A stretch of DNA of 64,000 bases, taken from the NCBI RefSeq assembly GCF_012273895.1, contig NC_052119.1:8780705-8844704 (forward strand), given 5' to 3'. A program made the translations under genes and the position numbers. The stretch comes from Zerene cesonia (lineage: Eukaryota > Arthropoda > Insecta > Lepidoptera > Pieridae). Of the stretch, positions 53,986-64,000 are shown piece by piece (the first letter of the stretch is position 1; every line of letters begins with the position of its first letter). Under the pieces are notes generated by a model that was not told where the DNA came from, did not search any database, and worked only from the letters and a program-made list of their open reading frames with translations.

Positions 53986-56769
53986 TTTTTATTTTTTTTT
54001 TTTTGACGCTGTATTTTATTGAATAGACTTATAATAATAATTCAGTGAACGTTTGCGAAGGTTTCAATATGTTTCGACGTCGTTAAAAGTACTCGTTACG
54101 TGAATTATGTTACAAGTAATAACAAAATCAGTAATTAAAGAGAGAAGTGATAATTAAAGTATATGTAGCAAGCGTAAAAAAAACTATATTTTCATAAAAA
54201 ATGTTTTAAAATTAACGCACGTGCTTTGAACACTAGAATTTATATACGAATTTGTTAAAAATATTAAAGTACATAGTACAGGAACCGATCATTGCTGTTC
54301 ATTCAATATTTTAATGGTAGTACCTGATTGCTATGTAATACGTTATACATACCATAACATATGCATCAATAATAAAAAATTACAAAATTTTGAAAAAAAC
54401 AAATTATATGGTGATAGACCAATATTAAGTTCGACATTTTATTAGAAGAAAAATTGTTGCGGTGGCCAATTTTTTCGGGAATATATAATTAAATGAGGTG
54501 TCATTGAGTAGGTCCCTAAAATTTAAAAATGAGTTTTTTACTAAAATAAACAATTGACGAGATATACGCATATAAATTTGTAAAAAACGTCTTACCACAA
54601 CGTGTCTCTTCTTTCTACTCTATAGGCCGCTGGCGGAATACTAATATGTTTTATAACGCTGAAAATAGTAGATAAATAGCCCAATATTCATAATCATCAA
54701 ACCGATCAGACAACATTTAGAAATAACCTAGATGTACTGTCAAATTATCTTTGTTATATTTAATTTTTAGAATTATAGCACTTTTATAAATATAAAGTAC
54801 TTTATTATTATATTTTATTATAATACATATAAATCACTTTAAGTGCTTTATAAATGGGAATTTTGGAAGAAGAGAAAAAAAATTGATCACAACGTGGGAT
54901 GCCAAATGATTACTTATTACTAGCTTTTGCCCGCAGCTTCGCACGCATTAAATTCGCAAAAGTATAATAGATGTTATTATACATATAAACCTTCCTTTTG
55001 AATCACTCTAACATATAACAATTTTTTCTCACTTATAGCATTGAGTATGACTTTCGCCAGTGTCAAGAAAGATCTCATTTTACATAAATTTTTTCAAGTG
55101 CGAGTCGAACCTGCGACTCTAGAGTTCCAAACAAATAAATAAGCTTAAGAGCATATCCAAAAATAAAAAGCGGTTACCCATCTAATTTATGACCGTGCCA
55201 ACCATTATTTAAAATTCTACTTAATTATCTGTACAAAACATGACACTGGCAGAATTCGTCCTCACTGGAATCGGGAGTTGCCATTTAATAAAAAAGAAGA
55301 AGTAGAAGAAATTCTACTTTTTACTATTTGTTGATAAATACCTTGTTTGATTTTATATTTGTTTGTACACGAATAGTGAGGTCTACTTCAACAAACGTAT
55401 TATAACACTGTCAAAATATTTCTCTACTTAATCAGCTGTAGACAAGTCGGCCATCTTATCCTTGATAGAACCGTTATATTAGGGTTCTCGGTTCTATAAC
55501 TTTATCATAGGATTATAGAGCAGTTTTGTTTTAAAATAAAAATAAATGCAATGATAGATTTCTTATAACTTTTTTATGAATAAAACCGTAAGTATGTAGT
55601 GATTAAATAGCTACACGCCCCGCTCCACCCGGGTAGCCATTTGGCTTAATTTAAATAACAAAAACTATTATATCTTTTAAGTTAGATTAAGTTGCACATA
55701 GTGTGCAGGCGACCTTTCAGGCCCCCTCCATTCATGCGCCAGCCTAAGTCGAGGTTTCCGTCAAGGGGGGAGGCCATTGAGCGTGTCGCTAGTCGCTACC
55801 AGGGTAAACCTTCAGTTCACCTGCGCATCTGTGCTAAGATGTAGTAGCCCTTATTGTTAACATCGAGAATCATCACAAAATAACGCTGCGCATTCATACG
55901 GATTGTTAATTGGTGGTCGTATATTGATTATTCAACGTTCGGCCCAACTACCCTCACTTTGTTAATAGTCTTTGTGACAACTGCGATTTGTTATCCATTG
56001 ACTATATCAATTAGGCAATTGTAGAGTTATAGTATACTCTTATTTCGATCAAAGTAATATTCAATACAGCTCCCTCTTTTCTTTTGATACATACCAATAT
56101 ATCTTATACTAAAATAGAATGTTTGTTTTTACGATTATTGTTTTTATGAGATCTCTTCTTTTTGTAGGTAGTCGTACTTCTTCTGTTCCGATTTTTTCTA
56201 CTTCTTGAATACCAGCAATGGACATTTATTCGACTCGACTTACTACAATCTATCAGATATGTTTTATTAAGTTGACGTCTGACTGAGCTGTTACCTGCAT
56301 CTTCGCCCACGTGACCAAATAAAGTTTTAGGGCAAAAACTAAAAGTTTTATCCCATTGGAGGTAGAAGTTTTAAAAATCTTTTCTTCTTTCGCTCGCGCA
56401 CACACTGATTACTGTACTGCAAATGCAACTTTGTAACCCTATGTATTTATATGAGATTACAAAGTTTTTATGCAGTTGGAGTTTCAAGAAAACTTCTTGA
56501 ACTTCTGGTCGAAAATGGCCTGAATTGATTTGAAAAAAGAATAGTAGGGCCTTGCCGTTTTTTGTATGCTTGACATGGTGAGGGCACTGCAGTGCCGCCC
56601 AACACTAGGACACTACCATGATATACGTTATCACAAAGTTATAACTACCCTTCTTTTCGTTGTGGCTTTTGGCTTATTCACAACATTTCCAACTTACTTC
56701 ATTGAGTCATAAAATAAATAAAACTTCAAGTTAACATCAAATCATCATATATTTATTTAAAATTTACTT
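53986..56769. other. Intergenic region between the MNTGR genes
   Basis: No gene seen. Near 55080-55125 the complement GTCGCAGGTTCGACTCGCAC has a pol III B-box, probably a tRNA-like SINE remnant. A GC-rich patch without known family lies at 55690-55850. A short GCTTTTGCCCGCAGCTTCGC transposon end lies near 54922. Confidence 0.45.
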
Positions 56770-58306
56770 TCACTTTCCTTTCTTACCAGCGATGTCAGAA
56801 ACTATGCTGGCTGCTGAAAACAGAGAGCCCTCACCTTTCTGTAAAAATAAAGAAAAAATACTCTTAAGCGTTACAATATGTTCTAAATGCAACTACATAA
56901 TTGTCTTACTTGGTTTATATTGCATAGAACTAAATCTAAAATATGGGTTGCTTGATATTTTGAAATATTACAATCATCGTTTTGAGAACTATCTATGAGA
57001 GGATAGTTATGAACTGCAGCAAAATGCACCCTAAGTTTTTTACTCTAAAATATAGAAGTAATGTGGTAGTCGAGCACGCTCGCACGCACGAATTGGGCCA
57101 GCTCGCACCGGGGAAGTACCACACCCCCACAGAAGACCGGCGTGAAATAGCATTCTGCTGTGTTTCGTTCGGTGAGTGGGGGAGCCGGAGGCCCATATCC
57201 TTTTCCTTCCCCTTCCCAGTCCTTTCCTTTATTCCTCTCGCCAATCCTTTCTTAATCCCTTCCCAATTTAAAGTCGGCAATCCATTTGTAGAGGCGTAAG
57301 GTCTGTAATCGACTTTACGCCTCTACAAATGTTCATGGGCGGTGGTAGCGCTTACCATCAGGCGTCCCACCAGCTCCATTGCCGACTGACATAAAAAAAA
57401 AAAAAATTGAATTGTTGTGTAAATAAATCATCTTTTTTAGTCTGTGACGTACGCATATATTGGGGAATTAATCAATTATTCCTTCTTTATCGACTACTAC
57501 TTGCACCCCGCGTTTTCCCGTAAGAATATCGGGATAAAAAGTCGCCTATATGTTATTCCAGTTGTCCAGCTGTCTACGTACCAAATTTCATTGCAATCGG
57601 TTCAGTAGTCTTTGCGTGAAAGAGCACAAACACACACACACACATCTTTACAAACTTTCGCATTTAAAATATTGGTAGGATTAGTAGGACTAGTAGGATA
57701 GTAGGATAGGATTAGACCAACGCTATGCAGAAATCGTCTTTGAAACAGTAGTAATTAGAATAGATAGTCTTGGCACGGATATGTAATAGTGGAGTATACC
57801 ATTGTAATTAAAATTTTAAGATTACAAATTTTTTGATCCTATTAAATTCAATCTTTACCAACTACAAAATCAGAGCTTTATTGTTTTTAGAATTAATTAA
57901 TCCTGGCAAATCTTTTTAGGATAATGGAAACTTATTTTTAAATTATAGCATTGTCATCAATCCTTGATAAATATACAAAGTTTCAAATTAATCAGACTTC
58001 TGGAAATTGCTAAAAATTATGTTCAAAGATTCCATTAGATACATACAACCCGAGCTAATAAAACCGTGTTAAAAACATATAACATTCTATTATAGACTGT
58101 AGACACAATGATTATAAGAGTTAAGTTTGGGTAATGTACAAAAAGATGCGTCTCTAATGAGATCCAAGAGACAAAAAAAAAATAACAATACGTACGAGCA
58201 CTCTGCCAAAATTTCTCAGCACTCGTCCTGTATTCATAGCTTCACTGTGCCCGAAGAGAGCAGACAAAGCAACGAACAACACAACAAACAAATATGTGAA
58301 TTTCAT
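56770..58306 (-). CDS. MNTGR-type secreted basic peptide, 59 aa precursor (copy 2)
   Basis: Exon 1 is 58306-58196 (37 codons, donor GTACGT); exon 2 is 56838-56770 (22 codons plus TGA), acceptor TTTTTACAG; phase 0. Exon 1 gives the same signal peptide as copy 1 and mature MNTGRVLRNFGRVL; exon 2 gives KGEGSLFSAASIVSDIAGKK and GK. Substitutions are mostly conservative (I/V, Y/F, L/V, D-L/D-I), which suggests that both copies are under constraint. The 1.36-kb intron is about twice that of copy 1 because of a family B repeat (57060-57405) and a Helitron (57501-57680). Both copies use the less common donor GTACGT. Confidence 0.8.
57060..57405 (-). repeat. Full-length family B SINE-like repeat
   Basis: The best reference copy. 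On the minus strand: A/T tract, GTCGGCAATGGAGCTGGTGG, GCCTGATGGTAAGCGCTACC, paired TAGAGGCGTAAAGTCG / TTTGTAGAGGCGTAAGG blocks, purine tract, then CCTCCGGCTCCCCCACTCAC and GTGGTACTTCCCCGGTGCGA. Low divergence suggests a recent insertion. Confidence 0.8.
57501..57680 (-). mobile_element. Lep1/HeliLep Helitron remnant
   Basis: Minus-strand copy with TCCTACCAATATTTTAAATG, a (GT)n-expanded AGATGTGTGTGTGTGTG region and a degraded 3' end (TTGCACCCCGCGTTTTCCCG) that has lost the hairpin. Short TAGTAGGA repeats follow at 57670-57710. Confidence 0.7.
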
Positions 58307-59223
58307 TTTTTGTTTTTTTTTTTAACGTTGTATTTAATGACTGTGAAAGTCTTATTATAATTAAATGTACGTTTGCGATGGCTTAAATACATTTCGCTGT
58401 CGTAAAAAGTATTCGTTTATGATCTATGTTGCGATTTATAACAAAACTGGTAATTAAGGAAAGAAGTGACTACTAAAAACTATATGAAATAAACGTGAAG
58501 AATGTTTATCATTTGCATATAGAAAATTCTCGAAAATCACAAAAATATTCCAGTATTATTAGAAAGTACATGGATTTTTTTTGTTTTCTTATAAATTGTG
58601 TTTTTTGGAAATTATATTTAATTATTATTATTCGCCAATAAACGTCAGGAAGAGTCATAATAAATTGGAACTACTTAGACGCCTCCTATTTGTTAAAAAA
58701 GTAAGTTTAAGTCGATAAAACACGAATATGACATTTTCTAAAAAAAATTACCTAGATAGATCGATTTATCGCCCCCGAAACCCCTTATATACTAAATTTC
58801 ATGAAAATCGTTGGAGCCGGTTAAGCAACGGTTTAAAAAATGTGAATGTTATTCTTATCAAAACTGTATATTTTCGTATACTTCCTAAACGATACTGATA
58901 TTGAATCGATCCTGAAGTGGTATTCACAATATTTCGACATTACCCCGCATCCCAAGGGCCACCAATACACTATAAAACAATGTATAGAAATTTACTATTA
59001 TACGTAGCTACTATAAACGTTTCTTAGTACAATATTTCTCTTTCTATATAAATTTTACACATACATGCATCAAACAATACAGAAACATCACATACACTAC
59101 CAAGCATTTGTGTGTGTCAAACGTACGCACCCATTTCTACTCTTTTCTTTAAAATTACTCTAGAAATTTCACCAATGGAGAATTATCAATAGTAGGCATT
59201 TAGCAATACACGCATACATCACG

Positions 59224-59430
59224 CTAATCATACTAATATTATAAATGTTAATCTGTTTGAATGTTTGTCCGTCAATCACGATGAAACTACTGAATGGATT
59301 TTGATGAAATTTGGTATACAGGCTGGGTATGAACTGACTTGGATAATAGGATAATTTTATCCCGATTAAATGCTCCCTTGGGATAAAACAGGAATCTATA
59401 TCCGGGCGGAGCCGGGACAAGCGTCTAGTA
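59224..59430 (+). mobile_element. Helitron-like short repeat, CGGAGCCGGGACAAGCGTCTAG end
   Basis: ATACTAATATTATAAATGTT start, ATGAAACTACTGAATGGATT and TAAAACAGGAATCTATATCC middle, and a CTAG end before T. The start resembles the Lep1 5' end but the body differs. A second copy in reverse is at 40395-40613. Confidence 0.6.
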
Positions 59431-60639
59431 TACCATAAATATGGAGTACATTAACCCTTTTTAAACAGACATAAATAATAAAGGACACTTTTGAATTGTA
59501 GTCGTAACATTTCATATGAATGTTAGCAAATTAAATATTATATGATATTAGAAGAGGATGTAATATAAAATCGTGAGTTATGGGTCGTGATGTACGTAAA
59601 TATAATGTTTTGGGAAAATTTCATTATTTGCGTCATAATTATAGCTATATTCGTTGTCTTGTGTTTAATTTTCCCGAGTATTAGAGAAAATACCTTTTTA
59701 ACAGATATCAAATTATTTATTATTTCAGAGATTTTAATCAGCTTGGTTGCACTAAGCTTAGAAGAATGTTTAATATTCTTTAAATATTTTTTATTTATAA
59801 CTGCATTTATCCCTGCTAATATTATAAATGCGAAGGTAACTCTGTCTGTCTGTCTGTTCTCACGCCTAAACTACTGATTTTGTTGAAATTTGGTAGGAAG
59901 ATAGAACGGAACTTGAGAAAGGACATAGGATACTTTTTATAGCGTAAAAACGGTTCAAAGTTTGTATGCAACTTCCTTATTGTCAAACACAATATAATGT
60001 AAAATTCTTACACACCTAAACCACTTAACCAATTCTGACAAATAGTCTAGACCTTGGCGAAGACTATAGGCTACCCATGTCGCGCGATATAACCTAATTC
60101 CATACGGGCAAAGCCGCGGACGGAAAGCCAATTTTCTATAAAACTAAATAAAATGAATTTCTCAAACGCAGAAGAGTTTATTTAAATCGCGACATTCTTA
60201 CTTAGGGAATTTTTATAGCTATAACTTTTAAACGAAAAGTCCGATCCGAATAATTTAATACGGAATATAACAGGTTTAAGAACTATAGTTACACAACTCA
60301 AGATTATTGAGAGAATTAAAATGTTTTTGTTGGCTTGGATTATTACAATAACTGTTAATTTTTTTTAATATAAACATATCATACTAGCTGATCGCCCTTC
60401 TACCGTGATCCATATATTATAGCCTATGTGATAAAATGAAATTGCAGCCTTCTAACGATGAAAGAGTTTTTGAAATCGTCCTAGTGAATGTTTTTGCGTG
60501 AAATATTATAAACATAGAAAACTAAAATATAATATTAGTGTAAATAAAAGACGTGAAAAAATATAAATAACTTTTTAAGTCTCATTTAGGTACATCAAAT
60601 GATAAAATGTTTTTACCCAATATCCTTTATCGCACGAGC

Positions 60640-60795
60640 AGTTCGCCCTGGCTTCGCTCGTGGTACATATATATCCTGTCACTCAGCGAAGTTGCAGCTT
60701 TCTAATGGTGAAAGAATTTTTAAAATCGATCCAGTAGTTTATGAGTTTATCCATTACAAACAAACAAAAATATAAATTCTTCCTTTTTATAATAT
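60640..60795 (-). mobile_element. Short interspersed repeat, 'GGCTTCGCTCGTGGTA' type, best copy
   Basis: CAGTTCGCCCTGGCTTCGCT, TCACTCAGCGAAGTTGCAGC, TCTAATGGTGAAAGAATTTT and TTCTTCCTTTTTATAATATA. It matches the fragments listed at 370-525. Probably a non-autonomous transposon end; family not certain. Confidence 0.55.
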
Positions 60796-61209
60796 ACGTA
60801 TAGAAAAGATAAAAGAACCATCAAAAAACCCCCAATCTATTATTCGCAACGACTCGAGTTTCGTAGCTAAAACATAAAAATTCATGGTCAACTTTGGGGT
60901 GTGTTATTTAAAGTCGTAGTCCCATTGAAATATTTTTGTTATCAAATTAAACGCGAATACTTGATGAAAACTCGCAAATCATTTAAGCTTGCTTGTTTTA
61001 AAGACCAGTTTGATGGTTAGTAATATTTCGATATTGAATATACATAAATTGTAATTAATTTATTTCTAAATACGTAAGCAACTTTATGCGAGATACGGAA
61101 GCATTATCATTGATCATTAATAATCATTGATATTGTTTGCATGAAAACAACCATAATGTAAATTATGTAAATTTATCATTATCCATCATTATGTAAATTT
61201 ATCATTATC

Positions 61210-61535
61210 CATCATCATCATCATCATCATCACCATCACATAGGTTCCCACACGCACACGCAGGGACACAGGCTTCCTATGAGGGTATAGGCCATAATCT
61301 ACCACGCTGGCCAAGTGCGGGTTGGCAGATGTCACATGTTGTCGAATTCGATCGATTCTCAGACATGCCGGTTTCCTCACGATGTTTTCCTTCACCGTTT
61401 CGAGCAGTGGTGATGTTATCCACATGTGCAAATAAATTGAAAAATCATTTTATTTCCTGCGCACTCGCCCGGTCTCGAACCCCGACTTGTCGATTTTGAA
61501 GTCCGAGGTCCTCATCACTGAGCCACCACTTCTCT
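61210..61535 (-). repeat. tRNA-derived SINE (family A), well preserved
   Basis: Minus strand: GAAGTGGTGGCTCAGTGATG (A box), GGGGTTCGAGACCGGGCGAG (B box), CGTGAGGAAACCGGCATGTC, and a (GAT)n tail. Full length; the open frame within it belongs to the repeat. Confidence 0.87.
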
Positions 61536-64000
61536 TAATTTAATTATCATTATCCACGTCCACTGTTTCTGTCCAATATTACACGTACAAATTTATAGTT
61601 ACCCACAAAAACTCTAATTTTCCAGGGAGGATATTAAATATTTCTTAATATGACATTTTTTCAATTGTAATTACTATGGTTTTCCAAGTGTTTCTGTAGT
61701 GATTGACTTTGAAGAGGATCTCCTCAAATACGATGCTCGATTTTAAGGGATAAGGAATGGATTGACGAGGTGAGAGGGAAAAAGGAAACATTCTTCCAGC
61801 TCCCTCGCTCGTTGTGCATTCACATCTTACTATTTCACGCCGATTACCTCTCCCCCCTTTGCAGGGGAGTGTTTGAATTTCAGAGGATTTCATTCAGGCA
61901 GATACGTACTCAATACCAATTTCTATAAGAATTTTTGTATCGGTTCAGTTCAGTTACTGAGATAAGCGCGTTCATACAAACAAACATACTGTTCAAGTAT
62001 ATAATACGTTATATTTTAAATGTTACATTAATCAAAAAAGATGTAGATTAAGGATAGAGCTTTATAAATTAACCCCCCGTTTCACCCTCTGAGTTCTCTG
62101 TGGAATAAATTTAAGTATGGCTTAATCACATGTTTTAAAACAAACAGAATTATATATGTAAATTATAGATCAATTAGAGCATGGATGCTCAACAACATTA
62201 TCTAGTATTTGGGTTCGAATTTAAATTGTAAGTCTAAGGTTGATAACAATCCTCTGGCTACGAGTTTGTTAACTATATCCAACATCGAAGCTTGTGGTCA
62301 AACTATCAACAATTTAATGGATTCAGTTATAGCATTACTAAAACTAGTTTGGGTGAATTTAATGTTGTAAGCTAATGACCATTGCGCTTATTAATGTCTG
62401 GGTTATTCACTTCTGAGCGTATTAAACCGTATAATATATTATTTACTAAATATAATGTGGATAAGTATACAGCTGTTTAATAACCATAGGGAATAGATTT
62501 GAAGTAAAATATTAAGATAAATTGAATAGAATAAAAGAAACGATGCATTTCGCATGTTGCTATAATCAATGATATTATACATACAAGAAACATTATTATA
62601 AGTCATATTATTTATTGTAATGAATTTTATTTACGATTAATTTGGTGTTAAGGATGACGTCTTTGTATTTAAGTGATCAGCAACTGTTAATGCGTAAATT
62701 AGCTTCCAGATTCTTTTTACGTTTTTTTTTATTAGCAATTACATTAATGAATCTGGCAGTAACGTATCATTAACATGGGCAATGAATGATGTAAACAAAA
62801 AATATAAACCGATATTAAATCCCAACGGGTAAAGCAAAATAGAGTTACATACATCCATGTCTTCTTACAAAGTAAAGCGTTTATAAATTACAATACGTAT
62901 AGGAAGGGCCTGGTTCAACAGGACCAACGACAGCTTCGAATTCTTCTCATTTTCTTTGGCAAATATTTAGAGTTTATTTAGTGTCTTACTGTGCATGAGC
63001 AATATTTTTTTTGGGCTTCATTTTTTACATAAAAAATTACAATCATTTTTCTCGATATTCTTGAAAACTGCTGGTCGCCCAAATGTAAAATTACACGCAC
63101 AATTAATTTATTAGATGACATCACACATTAAATATTTGCTAGAAGTATTCGAAACTGCCGCTGGGGAACACACATTAAAATTTCCAATAGTGCCATCTCT
63201 TAGAAATAACAAAAACTACATCATACTATTTTGTTTTACATGACTTCGTTAATAATACTCTTATTACATTTCACTCAATTTAGCTTTTAAATGAAAAACA
63301 TCAGGGTATTTATGAAGGTCAAGTATAAGTATTTTAATAAGATAAGTTTTAAATACATAAATGCGTTTACATCTTCATTAATGTGTTTCTAATTTGGCTT
63401 CTAAAGAGTCAGTGACATACTATCCTGACATCTAATTTTAGGATGGTAAATTGCTGATAAATTTTTCAGCAGAGTTTTGAATATTAAAGAATTGAATGAA
63501 AAATCTTAATATAAATTTTCTGTTATCACTGGTTATTCTGAATCCATTGGTAATATATATTTCTTATGGTAATATATATCTGATTCAGTACCTAATTTAA
63601 GATATTGTGATCAGACGCCTGTTTTCTAAACTTGCTCTTGAATTTAGAAACTTAAATAAGTGTGGTGTAATTAAATAGCGCCTGACGTAATGTTTATGCA
63701 TAGATTAGGTTAATAAACATTGCCAGGTACTAATTTGCTAGAGACTAGACAATATTATAATCAATAAAATTTAAAAAAGAACTTTATCACTACTGTGAAT
63801 GTAAAATAAGGTTTGACGATGCAAATTTTGCTACCAACAATAACTTAAAATTATTATCTTAATATATATAAATTACGAGTCACGTTGTTTGTCCGCGATG
63901 GCTCCTAAACTACTCAGCCGATTTTAATCAAATTTGCACACCATTTGTAGATTAATCCAACTTAAAAGATATGATAGTTTATATATATATGTCAATTACT

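Larger units (their letters stand above)
58307..64000. other. Gene-free flank with transposon remnants
   Basis: No gene recognised. Remnants include the repeat shared with 38.4 kb (about 58620-58830), the Helitron-like copy at 59224-59430, another at about 59815-60130 (CTAATATTATAAATGCGAAG to GGCAAAGCCGCGGACGGAAA), the 60.4 and 60.6-60.8 kb short repeats, a SINE at 61.2 kb and a family B scrap at about 61735-61830. The last 2 kb look featureless and AT-rich. Confidence 0.55.

Noticed and set aside
59587..59877. Hydrophobic 96-codon open frame
   Set aside because: Ile/Phe-rich composition is expected from AT-rich DNA, and its end runs into a transposon start (CTAATATTATAAATGCGAAG).

Overview
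This is an AT-rich stretch of nuclear DNA from a lepidopteran (butterfly or moth). It is dominated by a cluster of at least 17 small two-exon genes for secreted cationic peptides of the moricin / moricin-like antimicrobial type. The lepidopteran assignment rests on textbook moricin C-terminal exons (GKGLRAINIASTAHDVY at 23.1 kb; TAHEVYEHIKNRRH at 26.5, 29.3 and 38.1 kb) and on many non-autonomous Helitrons of the lepidopteran Lep1/HeliLep type. No single-copy housekeeping gene is visible, so I cannot name a species.

Layout. 1-14.9 kb: no gene recognised; transposon remnants, SINEs and simple repeats. 15-18.7 kb: two plus-strand moricin-like genes. 19.8-20.9 kb: a minus-strand gene with the same architecture but an unusual Thr/Pro-rich mature peptide. 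23.1-29.8 kb: minus-strand genes, one A-type moricin and two C-type moricins. 31.2-47.4 kb: four divergent (head-to-head) pairs, each a minus-strand 'RFRW' gene facing a plus-strand 'INWK/IKWK' gene; a third C-type gene lies between pairs 2 and 3. 53.1-58.3 kb: two minus-strand genes of another short basic family (MNTGR type). 58.3-64 kb: no gene recognised; transposon remnants only. Two 1000-N assembly gaps lie at 33193-34192 and 51995-52994.

All 17 genes share one plan. Exon 1 encodes a 20-25 residue signal peptide and the basic N-terminal half of the mature peptide. A phase-0 intron follows (about 0.25-1.4 kb where it is complete, or about 2.4 kb in the 40.7 kb gene's promoter-linked pair region excluded). 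Exon 2 encodes 17-31 residues, usually an amphipathic G/A-rich segment. This argues for one birth-and-death family. Three kappaB-like sites of one form precede the C-type genes at 130-150 bp, and another form precedes the plus-strand genes of the pairs, so induction by Toll/IMD NF-kB signalling is the likely control. Transposons sit in introns and promoters, and one INWK gene appears to have lost exon 2 next to a Tc1/mariner-like insertion.

All peptide assignments come from reading splice sites by eye; no database search or expression data were available.
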